In this document: positions 11,985-22,876 of the stretch, one piece after another | How positions within the stretch are numbered: the first letter of the stretch is position 1 | Layout of the letters: each line of letters begins with the position of its first letter | NCBI GenBank assembly: GCA_014529385.2 | Contig: CM043944.1 | Location: 58,704,268 to 58,768,267 of the forward strand | Reading direction: 5' to 3' | From: Adiantum capillus-veneris | Lineage: Eukaryota > Streptophyta > Polypodiopsida > Polypodiales > Pteridaceae | Length of the DNA: 64,000 nt | Position numbers and translations under genes: made by a program | The notes under the pieces: generated by a model | Told to the model about the DNA's origin: nothing | The model's input: only the letters and a program-made list of their open reading frames with translations | Databases searched by the model: none

Positions 11985-12280
11985 TTTTGGAAAAATTACA
12001 GAAGTACCCCTCAAATTTCAAAAAATCCCAAAATACGTATTTTGTCATAAATTCCCAAAATACCCCTAGTTGTGAAAGTAAATTTCTCCTTTTTTTTTGT
12101 AGCTCTTCAAAAGAAGACTGATTGTCTATCATACAAGGTGCTAAAGCTACAATTTGAGTTGGTTATGTAGGCTTTGGAGATGAATTGCTTCATTATTTTT
12201 AAACATAATTACCTTTTTTGTGATGTAATTTGTGACAAATTACATGCTAAGCACTCAAAAACGGATCTCAATTGTCAAAT
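11985..12280 (+). repeat. Dispersed AT-rich repeat, copy B
   Basis: Plus-strand partner of 10,255-10,735, slightly shorter. The two form an inverted pair around about 1.25 kb. The copy ends against the poly(C) tract. Confidence 0.65.
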
Positions 12281-12282
12281 GT

Positions 12283-12309
12283 CCCCCCCCCCCCCCCCCC
12301 CCCCCCCCC
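12283..12309. repeat. Poly(C) tract
   Basis: 27 consecutive C residues. This is rare in plant DNA and hard to sequence accurately. Confidence 0.95.
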
Positions 12310-12489
12310 TTTAAAAACACACACAAAAGCATGGTAGACATGTCCTGCAAAATCACCACATTCCGAAGGCGTCCAACTCATAATCAAGCACTTTGTCTCG
12401 CTCATGGCTTACTTTAATTCTTCAGCTTCTGCATGTTAACATCTTGCACAGGGTGAAAGGAGCCAGAAATCCTTCTATGGTTGGATTGC

Positions 12490-12495
<6 letters not shown>

Positions 12496-12571
<76 letters not shown>

Positions 12572-12661
12572 GTCGTAGCCTTCCATGCAACCAAAATATA
12601 ACGAGAGGGAGACATGGAAGTGGTAGCCACTACATTTCAGAGAGAGAGAGAGAGAGAGAGA
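12496..12661. repeat. Compound (GT)n(GA)n and (GA)n microsatellites
   Basis: (GT)n from 12,496 to about 12,536 runs into (GA)n to 12,567. A second (GA)n lies at 12,638-12,661. Frames encoding RERERE or VCVCVC are simple-repeat artefacts. Confidence 0.95.
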
Positions 12662-12669
12662 GTATCTCC

Positions 12670-13755
12670 TTACTTTTATTATGTAAAAATCGTTTAACAT
12701 ACTAGCAATAGAGCTATCAATTCGAGATAACTGTCCATGTTGTTGCTCCTAAGACCTTGTCACACTCATCTGCCTAGATGCCGTGCAAGCTTACTTGGTC
12801 TAATTGTTTGCTCTGCCCTGAACTAGCAATGTCACTCTGAGTAGTGAAAAGAGACGTGTTTAGGTGTTCTTCTTTGTAAGAAAGCTCTTCTTAGTGTTCT
12901 TCATGGCGTTCTTCCAACCTATGGTGGAGAATTTTTCCAAGTTTCCTGTAGTACCTATTACATTTTGTTAGCTTGGTTAACTTAAGTAAGTATGAATTTT
13001 GTATCAAGTTTTTGACAAGCTTCGCTCGGAAAATGCGTTGCTTGGTTTTGCTCGCTCGGAATGTGGATCCCCCCCACAAGGTAAGTGTTTTCTAGAATAA
13101 CATATGTCAACTTATGGACTTATGGTCACAGTGTGCGAATGCCATAGGTGCAAATTACATCGCTTCATATGACTACAATTAATAAAAGTCTTGTAGAAGT
13201 TAATATAACAATCTTTGACATTAAGATCATAGACTTTTTTGTGGATAAACTAGTGTGGCCGATCATACAGTACCAATAGTCTCGCTTCATATGGCCACAC
13301 TTTGTTAAAGTGTGGCCAAAGATCTCTATGACCCAAACGACATAAGGTGCCATTCCTAAATAACAAAAAGGCACTTTAAGAATGTAAAGAAGAATGATAA
13401 TTGTACTAAAAGGATCATGCTTTTTTTGAAGCTATCTATATAGGGGTGTTAAGTGACTTGTTAAAAACTTTAGGATCTTAGGACACTATTAGCCACAATC
13501 AGTAAGTATCTTGTGAAATAACATATTTAAGAAAATGTATTGCGTTAGGTTCATGGGGTGTTGCTACTATAAAGTGCAAATCCCCTACGGTCATAACATA
13601 ACATATGGCCTTATGGTCATGTAGATTATCCTTGATGGTGCAATGGATACAAACTGTAAAGCAACAAACATTTGAATATGTCCATAAACTAAAATTAATA
13701 ATTTGAAACATCACATGCAGTCAAAAGTAGGTAAGACCTCAGCAAGCTTCAATAA
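12670..13755. other. Non-coding stretch
   Basis: No supported gene. Dispersed CTTATGGTCAT / CCATAGG-like words occur at 13,110-13,160 and 13,585-13,625, weakly related to the 15.5-16.65 kb array. Confidence 0.4.
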
Positions 13756-13759
13756 CCAG

Positions 13760-14343
13760 GATGTATTTGGAGGATGACGATCTTCTTTCTAATTTAGAAT
13801 GGCTTCAGAGGTTATATGTTGGCACCAGAGAAATGGTCAAGCATTGGAAATCAGACGCCTTCCATGATCAGGAAGTGTGACAACTATCAGAGCATCCTAG
13901 CCAAAATCAGTTTCTAAAGAGAGTACCTGAATGGCTACTAACCTCTGGCAACGAACATCTACTGCAGACTCTCATTCCTTAGCCATTGAATTAGAGCTCC
14001 TGCTTGGGAATAGGCCCACATACAAGTGTATGGGAGAGGTAAAAAATCAATTGAAAGAAGTACTACTGCAAATGCAAATTGCCAGAGGAGTTATGGACCA
14101 GAGGGCACAAGCTATGATTGAAATTACAATCATAGGGGTGTCAAGCACTCATCAAGCATGAAATATGGTAGAAAGCTAGCAATACCACAAGAGCTAGCAA
14201 CTACAAGGGAGTACTATCATGAGGAACATCAGCAACTTAACAAACGGGCAAAGGGGTTCCTCAACACCATTTTGGGATCAGGCAGGGGATTTTTCAGAAA
14301 ATTTGGAGTTATACCAAATTCAAGAAAGGAGGTAATGATGTAG
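13760..14343 (+). pseudogene. Unrecognised broken ORF ending at an LTR-like unit
   Basis: Three overlapping open segments on the plus strand look like one decayed protein. They read LSNLEWLQRLYVGTREM (from ~13,785), then LKEVLLQMQIARGVMDQRAQ (~14,055), then REYYHEEHQQLNKRAKGFLN (~14,200), with stops and frame changes between them. The composition is charged and helical, with heptad-like leucines. I recognise no domain. The last segment ends at TAG 14,341 within ten bases of a purine tract and LTR-like start. That is the position of the last ORF of an LTR element, so it may be an extra ORF or a gag remnant of a non-autonomous element. Confidence 0.35.
14321..14332 (+). other. Possible polypurine tract
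   Basis: AAGAAAGGAGG directly precedes the LTR-like TGATGTAGAAAG start. The assignment depends on the LTR call being right. Confidence 0.35.
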
Positions 14344-14803
14344 AAAGCGAAGACGGTTCCATCAGGCGGGAACTATCTCCTGGAAGCCGGACATTGGACT
14401 GGTGACATAGTAGTAATTACCACGGCAGTTACTACAGTAACTCTACACGCTATAAATAGACCCATTACTTTGTAATCAGGCTACTTGTCATTTTGACTTC
14501 TTACTCCTTAGTCCTCTTGGTTTAGTTTCCTAAACAGTTCCTTATCTCCAATATTTCACCTGTAAATTCACTTTGTAATCAGAACCACTGTAATCAATTG
14601 AGCTTCAATCTGATATACCTTGTATTGGTTACTCATGAACTATGAATCTGAATATGAACTATGAACACTTTTCCAGTCATCCAGTCTATTTCTCAGTCCA
14701 GTATACTATTTCAGTTCAGCTAACTATTTCAGTCTAGTTTTCACCCTCTATCCCAGTTTCTCTGAATGATCTGATGACTTACCAGTAGCTGTAAGTTCTA
14801 ACA
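14336..14803 (+). repeat. Candidate LTR with TATA box
   Basis: Begins TGATGTAG after a purine tract and ends TCTAACA. A good TATA box (TATAAATAGA, 14,451-14,460) lies about 115 bases from the start, as in a short U3. The bases after the end, TGGAATCA at 14,805, resemble the copia primer site TGGTATCA with one mismatch. No second copy is in the window. Confidence 0.35.
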
Positions 14804-14809
14804 TTGGAA

Positions 14810-15479
14810 TCAACTATCTGAAAGAGATCAACTCCAATTCCAATCATCTACCTAGAAGAATTCATTTTGCATCAATCCCAAATTTTGTCAATGCAATAGA
14901 CAATGGTTTTAAAAGTGCTTCTACTCTTGAATTATTTGGGCAAGTGATTCTTGATTCTTCACATGATTGACATTGGATTTGTCCTCAAATCATAAAGAAT
15001 GGAAACTTTTCTCCCGCATCCTTCTCTAGAATCTTGATGATGGCCATTACATGTGTATCATTAGCGGCACACCATATCCCGACATTGAAATTATTGAGTA
15101 GAGTCGTTAAAAATCAATGCATCTTGGCTGTAAAACAATATACTCATGTTGAAATTTTAAGCTCTTCATTTTTTGGACTTGTGCCACAACTGTCTCAAAA
15201 GAAATCCCACCCACGCTCACTATTATAGCTAGCATTGGTCTCTCAATGGATGAAAGGTCCAAATCATCATGCACCCAAGCTCCCAGATCTTGAGCTACCA
15301 AAATGTTCTGGATGGATTCTTCTTCTCTAGGTGATTAAAAATATAACAAAATCTATAGTCTTGGGACCATGGGGTCATTTATACCGGTTAGACCCTCTAC
15401 ATTGAAATAATTTAGAGTTAGAATTATACGGTGTTTTCAATATGGTCCTATGACCATAATGTGCTTTGTTTTGATCCTA
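14810..15479. other. Non-coding stretch
   Basis: No supported feature. Confidence 0.4.
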
Positions 15480-16655
15480 AAGGACCGCAAGATCATGTTT
15501 TTGTACCTCTATATTGGAACTATATGTCCCAAGGGTCATAGGGCGTCTCACTATGTTTTCTATGACATGTGATGTTGATGATAGGTAGATTATAGGCTTC
15601 CGTCTATTCTAATGAGAGACCCTATGGCTCTAAAGCCATAGGGTACCAATGTACAAGCTCAAGGGCCATACGTTATCCTCTATTCCAGTGAGAGACCCTA
15701 TGGTCCTAGGTCCATAGGGCTCCCAAGGTGCCCATGTAGTGCCATTGAAGAGCCTAAATTCTCAATTAGATAGTTTACATTGAACATAGGTCACATCCTA
15801 GCTCTAAAGCCATATATTTCCCTCTATTCTAATGCCGATCATATGGGCCTATGTCATAGGGTGCCAACGTATAAGGTCCAATGCCATAGGTTTCCCCATA
15901 TTGTAGTAAGATATCCTATAATGGCCCTAGGGCCATAGGGCTAACATGGTGCCCATGTAGGTTCCCTTGAATGGTCTAAATGATCCTTGAGGGATTTTAC
16001 ATTGACAAATAGTCCACACTGTCCAAGAGCCATAGGTTGTCCTGTATTTTGATGAGAGGCATTATGTCCCTAGGGCCATAGGGTGAAAACACATAAGCTC
16101 AAGCGCCATAGGTTTTCCTCTATTCCAATTACAGGTCTTATGGCGCTACGTCCATAGTACTATCATGGTGCATATGTAAGGGCCCTTAGGTTTCCCTCGA
16201 TTCTTATGAGAGATCCAATGGCCCTAGGGCCATAGGGTGCCAATGTCGAAATTCAAGGGCCATAGGTTGCGCTCTATTGTAATGAAGAATCCTATGTTAC
16301 TAGTGCCGTAGGTCTACCATGGTACCCATGTAGGTTGCCTTGAATGGCCTAAATGATCTTTGAGATCTTTTACATGGACACCTAGGCCACCCTATGGCCC
16401 TAGAGACATATGTTTCTCTCTATTCTAATGAGAGATCCTATGGACTTAGAGCCATAAGATGTGAATGTGTAACCTCAAGGGCCAAAGGTTTCCCTCTCTT
16501 TCAATGAGATATCCTATGGACCTATGGCCATAGATCTACCATGATGCCCATGTAGGTGCCCTTGAATGGCCTAAATTCTATTTGATATCGTTTACGTTGA
16601 AACTTAGACCAACCTCTGCCCCTAGGAACATAGAGTGCGACTGTATAATCTCAAG
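15480..16655. repeat. Degenerate ~220-bp tandem array with palindromic CCTATGG/CCATAGG core
   Basis: Unit landmarks ATCCTATGG...CCATAGG...ATGGTGCCCATGTAG recur near 15,690, 15,906, 16,135, 16,288 and 16,508, about 220 bases apart. The 16,135 unit lacks its middle. Between them lie shared words (CCTTGAATGGCCTAAATGATC, CTCAAGGGCCATAGGTTTCC, CTCTATTCTAATGAGAG). The core tends towards the perfect palindrome CTATGGCCCTAGGGCCATAG. There is no coding potential. This is a decayed satellite-like repeat. Confidence 0.75.
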
Positions 16656-16659
16656 GGCC

Positions 16660-16832
16660 ATATATATGTGGTAAGCATGTTTGCAGGGGAGTACGAATAT
16701 CCCCAACACCTCTTTGTCATACATGAGCAGGCCACATGCACTGCAGCTATCAGGCACCTGCGATATCTCAGCATTAGGAGGTGGCACTTTGGGGGGTGGA
16801 ACCTGTAAATGAACCGGGCTTTTCCTGCGTTG
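16660..16832 (-). pseudogene. 3' fragment of an unknown gene with Cys/His motif
   Basis: Minus-strand frame with a Pro-rich linker (QVPPPKVPPPNAEISQVPDS) followed by CSACGLLMYDKEVLG, IFVLPCKHAYHIY. The spacing C-x2-C ... C-x-H-x2-H resembles half of a RING or related zinc-binding fold. No further Cys is seen before the frame runs into the tandem array. The upstream part appears to lie at 22,516 and beyond, separated by the gag-protease element: 5-base GCGTT flanks are present at 16,828-16,832 and 22,516-22,520, and the reading frame is compatible across them. The function is unknown. Confidence 0.45.
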
Positions 16833-16840
16833 CATGGCAT

Positions 16841-17980
16841 TGTGAGCGGGATGGACACACACACAAAGCCTCTATATTGACCTGACACACACTCTTGGGA
16901 TGATATACATAAACACTATGGGACACCACTCGGCTTACACAACCCACCTGGTCAAGGCAAGGAACACACCGATGAAGTGAGAGGAGAGAGACTATCCGTT
17001 TACCCACTCCACACACAGAGACACACACACACACCCAAAAAACTCAGTTCAACAGAGGCTAATTTCTGATGTTTAGATACAATTGAGCTTGGGCCAACAC
17101 CAATGGGGAAAATAGCTCACACAATATGGGCAAAATATGCCAGATACAATCACAAATTGGAGCAGAAGCTTCGCTCATAGGAGAAACTTACACAGACAAA
17201 GTAGAAGAAAAATAGTGAGGAATTTGTCAAAATGGACAGCGCCATCGCGTCTGGAATGGCCCAAAACCCCAGTCTACGATGTCAAAGTGCTCAAATCCGA
17301 CCTCGGATGAGCAGTTTATGGCCAAAACAGGCTCCAAAAACAACAAAAACACAATTGCGGATATTCCTCGTCTTCTCTCCACGTTTTTTATGGTATTCTC
17401 TCTGGTTTTTCAGTTCCAACACTTAGCTTTATTACTTGGGCACCCTTGGCCTTTTAGTTGACCTCAAACGGACCCCGAACAGGCCAAAAAGTGGCCTCGC
17501 AGTGCATAGTTGTCACCCTGCTACATCCATCCGCACACCTGTCACTCAACTTTTTCCAATAATGCATCGTGCAACCACGTGAAGTGGCCCCCAAAGATGG
17601 TCCTCATGATGATATTTTTGCATAATTATCACAAGAAAACACCCACGTTGTGTCCGTACTCATCCACGTACAAATATTGACCCCATTCGACCTCCTGACG
17701 CCACTAGATGCCATCTGACGCACCTTCTTACCTCATGTTGTTAGCCCGTGGATAGCTTCCTTGAGAATTTTTACGCGCTATCAACTTCTCATTATTATAA
17801 GAAAAACAAACTGATACTAGTGATAGTGAAAATCGATGCACTATGTACATGATGTCCTACCTATACACATGTGGGCCCCACGTAACCACCTGGCTCTAGA
17901 AAATGGGCAATCTTTTGTTTGATGCACCATGCATGTGTATATACATATGTGCAATCACTTCTTCCAAAACACTCCTGACA
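16841..17980 (-). repeat. 3' LTR of the gag-protease element
   Basis: Starts TGTGAGCGGGATGG and ends CTCCTGACA on the plus strand. It is nearly collinear with 21,366-22,515 and 62,769-63,918 (GACCTCAAACGGACCCCGAAC, GTGGGCCCCACGTAACCACC and others). Confidence 0.9.
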
Positions 17981-18000
17981 TAATTTTCCCATCCCCTAGC
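17981..18000 (-). other. Polypurine tract of the gag-protease element
   Basis: On the minus strand GCTAGGGGATGGGAAAATTA abuts the LTR. The same sequence is conserved at the third LTR copy (63,919-63,938). Confidence 0.75.
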
Positions 18001-18039
18001 CTGCTAGATCATTCATGATCAGTAGGAGCAAAAAGAGAT

Positions 18040-18540
18040 GCTCATTCCACCTGGATCACACACAAAAACACTTGGCATTCCCTGCATCAAAGGCTTTATC
18101 AAGCTTCCACCCGGCTCCCAAGGAAAACCTGTAGAGATGCCATGTATCAACCTTGCATAAAAAAAACCATCAATTACTTTGGCATAGACCTACATGCGCA
18201 AATATATCTCCTTCTCCATAGCTGAGAGGTCTCCACTAATCATTTGTGTCATCAACTCCTGCTTCTTTGACAATTCAACCTTGGTTTGCATCATCCCTTC
18301 AATCACTTCATAAGGCCCTTCACTTTCATCTTCAACCTCATTTGCAAATGCAACTAAACCAGACTCCTGGATTCCTTTGTTTATCAAAATAAATGCAACC
18401 TCAACATCCTCATCACTACTGGTAGTATTATCATTGTCCTCATTAGATGTTGTGGAATAGTCTTCATCACTAGAATCATCCTCATCTTCATAAAGCTCCT
18501 CCAATTGTTTCCTTGTGTCCATATTATATAGCTTCTTGGC
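18040..18540 (-). pseudogene. C-terminal part of the gag-protease polyprotein
   Basis: Minus-strand continuation of the protease frame: MDTRKQLEELYEDEDDSS, a strongly acidic Ser/Thr stretch, then EVIEGMMQTKVELSKKQEL. After a TAG at about 18,190 it continues VYAKVIDGFFYARLIHGIST and a Gly/Pro-rich end. Non-catalytic acidic linkers like this follow the protease in many plant gypsy polyproteins. The RT that should follow is missing, and the frame ends near the polypurine tract. Confidence 0.6.
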
Positions 18541-19300
18541 ACCTATCTTTCCATAGAGGCTAATTGTACCACATCTCTAATCTTGAATAGCTCCCATTGC
18601 ACGTAACCATGGTCTACCCAGTATAATAGGATATGCTCCCAACCCCGTTGGCATCACATGAAAATCAACCATCGCCTTTGCATCATAGCCTCACTTTAAG
18701 CTCTTTACAACACCCAAACATTTCACTTTCTGATGGTTTGCCAATCGATCCGAAAGCTGACACCCAGTCACTGGTAAGACCATCTTCTCAACGCATGAGT
18801 GTGTTTATGACACATATTTGGGCTTCGCCATCAACATAACCTTGTTTCAAATTTTTTCTTTTGTGCCACACATCTACTATTGGGCAAATGTCTGGTAGCT
18901 CATCCATCGCCAACACCTTTACTGAACCTCTCTCTGGCTCTTTCTTCATTGGGTTAACCATCCTCTTCCACTGTCGCTTTAGCTTAGGCACCATCTCTAT
19001 AAGTTGCCCAAAAGTAACATCTGCCTTCCTACTTGGAAAATCCTCCTTCAAGTTATAGCTTAATTGCACATCCCCTAGTGGAAAATCTGACACATGAAAC
19101 TTGTGGCGAGTCCTTTTTTTCCTCTTGGCCTTGACATCCTCGCCTTCATGGCTCTTTCCCTTCTTCTTACTAGGACCTGGGGCACTTCTTCCTTCCTTGT
19201 CCTCTGTGGTCCTCTTCCCAATAGGCATCACTAATGTATCCTCTAGCTTTGATGCCTTCTCCAAGGTGACTACACTTATCACTTTTGTCTTTCCCTTTTC
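18541..19300 (-). pseudogene. Retropepsin-like protease region
   Basis: The minus-strand frame 19,282-18,788 holds a Lys-rich linker (GPSKKKGKSHEGEDVKAKRK). The protease domain comes next: VDGEAQICVINTLM, where the active-site D-[ST]-G has become D-G-E. It continues past a stop to VDFHVMPTGLGAYPIILGRP (about 18,665-18,605), the ILG end motif of plant gypsy proteases, and WLRAMGAIQD. The changed active site suggests loss of catalysis. Confidence 0.7.
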
Positions 19301-20411
19301 CTCCTGGGTGTAGGACTGGTTCCTTTTTCCCTTAATTTTGATGCCATAATCATTTGATTAGTTAGCACCTATTGGCAATGGAAAATGTCTCCCCCCATCC
19401 TTGGTGTCTTATCATTGCGGGCTGATGTGGCCCAACTCTCCACAATTATAACATGTGGGTGTTTGCCTCCAGAACCTACCATTGCTTTGTCCAACACCAT
19501 TTCTAGGTCTTTCTTCACCTCTTGGTTGGCTGATTTGCAAAACTCAACCTCAATTATTTCCACTTGACTAGCATGTTTAGGCTAAGATTCTTCATTAAAA
19601 TATACTTGCCTCATGTCTTGCCTTAGCCCATCATCTTGGACTGCTGTAGTGACACTCCTGGCATAACCTGAGGAGTAACAGGAACCACTGGTTCATGATG
19701 ACCCCTGGCATGTGGACTTGCAAAGAATCCATAGGCTGAAATTCAGACTCATGGGCAAAGACTCTACTCTAGTTGGATCATTTTTCAGCTTCTCACTCTT
19801 TGTTCCTTGCTACCTCCAATGCATCTTCATATGTCCTAGGATTCTTTACCTCCACTCTCCAACGTATATTCTCAAAGACCAACCAAGAAACTGTTCTTCA
19901 TCATGTCAGGGCGGGGGTACTTGTGGTGCTAAGGCCTTGCACATCCGCTCCATGCCAATGAAAACTTACATATGTACACATCTACTGGCTCACCTTCCTT
20001 TTGCACCAAACCTTGCACTTCTTGCCACACTTTGTCAGGATCTTCTATCTTCACAAACTCCACTTCCAATCCATGCCTTAATTTGTCCCAACTCAATCTT
20101 ACAGGTGGATCAGCCACACGCAACTCCTCTTCAAATGCTTTGGACCAAACTCGTGCATCACTCTTCAAACAAATTTGGAGAAGACGTAACATATGCGTCG
20201 GGTCATGAATCTAGTTGTTGATACAGGCAACCTCCATCTTTTTCAAAAAATCTTCCACATCTTCATCACTTCTTCCATGAAACTCCGGATACTGAGAAAG
20301 CCATGGCTACCCAAGTTACGATGCTTTGAGAACTCCTTCGAACACACGTGCAAGAACCCAAAACTTTGTACTGACTCAATTCCCAGAAACTTCAATGGAG
20401 CTCAACTTTAG
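19301..20411 (-). pseudogene. Gypsy-type gag with zinc knuckle
   Basis: Read from right to left, the gag core starts with FLKKMEVACINN (about 20,220) and continues MLRLLQICLKSDARVWSKAF, LRHGLEVEFVKIEDPDKVWQ and LVQKEGEPVDVYICKF. These are typical retrotransposon-gag helices. After several stops a zinc knuckle appears at about 19,465-19,425 as CYNCGELGHISPQ. The final Cys codon has become a TGA. Frame changes and stops show it is dead. It probably formed the particle of the non-autonomous element. Confidence 0.75.
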
Positions 20412-21365
20412 ATAAGGACAAACACATGCACATTAAATGAGTTTTCATAGTTAATCATTGAAATTACAAGAGGCAAAGGGCATTCCAGTATCTCTCTTAA
20501 TCTTCTTGGCCCAAACATAAAGACTATGTGCTGCTAGAAACAAATCTTCCTGGACACATGAACATTTATCTGGATTCTTTGAGTTAAATGAAAGGGAGTG
20601 AATTGAGGGCCATTTTGATCATCCATTAAAGTCAACCATGTAGCTCCCAAGAAAGCACACCTATCTTATCCTCTGATTTTGCCAGAATTTCAGTAGCATA
20701 CCAACATAAATGGCTTAAAAGACCAAAAAACCAGCCATCATAACTTAGAAAAATTTGATAGAGTTTCCGTAGAAGTAGAGCAGTAAGAACCCAAAATATA
20801 GATTGTATATGTATGCATAAACTGCCAACAATAGAACCCGAGCATCAAGTAGGAATCACTAGTACATAGCCTATGGCAAGGTCACGAAAAGGGTGCTCCA
20901 GCCACATGTATCACCGAAAGGATTTCACATTTGAGAATCCCCTAGCTCAATAAAACCTCACGCTATCGACCCTCTCACGAAGGCTTATGCAAATCTCATA
21001 TAGTCAAGTCTCAAAAATGACTATCTTCCAGACCAAGTCTCAGAAATGGCTGGAACTGCTAAATAAAAACAAGTATGGCTCCACAAAGGCATACAATGGA
21101 AGTTTCCACAAGTAATGTACAATACCAACAGACAATACACTCAAACAGGCGCCAAATGATGCACATCCACGTCAACTGCAAGTGACTCCCACTTGCCAGT
21201 GTATCACCATACTCCAGCAACCTGTACTTGTATGAATCACCTATACCTGTACCTATCTCTGTAACCTGTAACTTGTAATCTGCAACCTGTAATCCCGAAT
21301 CTCGAAGCTTGAAGCTCGAAGCAGAAGGTACTCGAAGAAGATCCTCCGTGGGGGCACCAAAAGAA
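20412..21365 (-). other. Leader of the gag-protease element
   Basis: Non-coding. It ends, on the minus strand, with TTTTGGTGCCCCCACGG directly inside the right LTR. The TGGTGCC start has the form of a tRNA 3'-CCA complement, but I cannot name the tRNA. A short ACCTGTAA repeat cluster lies at 21,220-21,300. Confidence 0.5.
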
Positions 21366-22515
21366 TGTGAGTGGGATGGAAACACGCACAACATCTCTAT
21401 ACTGACCCGACACACATTCTTGGGATGATATAGATACACACTATGGGGCACCACTCAGATTACACAACCCACCTGGCCGAGGCAGGGAACACACTGATGG
21501 AGTGAGAGGAGAGAGACTATACCCACTCCACACAGAGAGAGAGAGACACACACACACACACCCAAAAAACTCAGCTCAAAAGAGGAGAATTTCTGATGTT
21601 TAGATACAATTGAACTTGGGCCAACACCAATGGGGAAAATAGCTCACACAATATGGGTAAAATATGCCAGATACAATCACAAATTCAAGAAGAAGCTTCG
21701 CTCATAGGAGAAACTTACACAGCCAAAAAAAGTAGAAAAATAGCAAGGAATTTGGCAAAATGGATAGCGCCATCGCGTCCGAAATGGCCCAAAAGCCCAA
21801 TCTACAATGTCAATGTGCTCAAATCCGACCGCGGATGAGCAGCTTATGGCAAAAACAGGCTCCAAAAACAGCAAAAACATAATTGTGGATGTTCCTCCTC
21901 TTCTCTCCACATTTTTTATGGTCTTCTCTTTGGTTTTTCATTTCCCACACTTATCTTTATTACTTGGGCACTGTTGGTATTTTAGTTGACCTCAAACGGA
22001 CCCCGAACAGGCCAAAAAGTGGCCTCGCAGTGCATAGTTGTCACCCTGTTGCATCCATCCGCACACCTGGCACTCAACTTTTTCCAATAATGCATCATGC
22101 AACCACGTGAAGTGGCCCTCAAATATGGTCCTCATGATGAAATTTCTATATAATTATCACAAGAAAACACCCATGTTGTGTCCGTACTCATCCACGTGCA
22201 GATATTGACCCCATTCGACCACTTGACGCCACTAGATGCCATCTGACGCACCTGCTTACCTCATGTCGTCGGCCCGTGGATAGCTTCCTCGATAAGTTTT
22301 ACGCGCTACCAACTCCTCATTATTATAGGAAAAACACATTGATACTGGTGATAGTGAAAATCGATGCACTATGTACATGATGTCCTACCTGTACACATGT
22401 GGACAGTGGGCCCCACGTAACCACCTGGCTCTAGAAAATGGGAAATCCTTTATTTGATGCACCATGCATGTGTATATACATATGCACAATCACTTCTTCC
22501 AAAAAACTTCTAACA
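21366..22515 (-). repeat. 5' LTR of the gag-protease element
   Basis: Starts TGTGAGTGGGATGG and ends CTTCTAACA on the plus strand. It is collinear with 16,841-17,980 apart from small indels and substitutions. Confidence 0.9.
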
Positions 22516-22542
22516 GCGTTTACAAAATCGACATGAGCATTC

Positions 22543-22876
22543 AGGAAAGAATTTCTTCATTCATCTCAATTTCCCAAGTAATCTCAAGCAACTATGCACT
22601 ACAGTCATCATCCTCCACCTCAGCTTGCAAGGTCTCTAGCGCCATTTTGAGCTTGAAGACCCGTTCCTTCTCCCTTTCCACATCAGCACTGTCCACCGCA
22701 GATGATTGTAGGAAAGAATTTCTTCATTCATCTCAATTTCCCAAGTAATCTCAAGCAACTATGCACTACAGTCATCATCCTCCACCTCAGCTTGCAAGGT
22801 CTCTAGCGCCATTTTGAGCTTGAAGACCCGTTCCTTCTCCCTTTCCACATCAGCACTGTCCACCGCAGATGATTGT
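22543..22876. repeat. 167-bp perfect tandem duplication
   Basis: 22,543-22,709 and 22,710-22,876 are identical as read by eye. The duplication covers the end of the coiled-coil region and shifts the frame (167 is not a multiple of three). Confidence 0.9.

Larger units (their letters stand above)
16841..22515 (-). mobile_element. Non-autonomous LTR element with gag and protease only (TR-GAG/LARD-like)
   Basis: Two ~1.15-kb direct repeats (16,841-17,980 and 21,366-22,515) flank minus-strand gag and protease frames. A purine tract borders the left repeat and a TGG primer-like site borders the right one. RT, RNase H and integrase are absent from the 3.4-kb interior. It would depend on another element's enzymes. 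A 5-base GCGTT lies at 16,828-16,832 and at 22,516-22,520. On the left, nine extra bases (GCATGGCAT) lie between this and the LTR. A third LTR copy with the same interior edge starts at 62,769. Confidence 0.8.

Noticed and set aside
12393-12700. Frames rich in VCVCVC and RERERE or LSLSLS/THTHTH
   Set aside because: Products of (GT)n and (GA)n repeats, without coding evidence.
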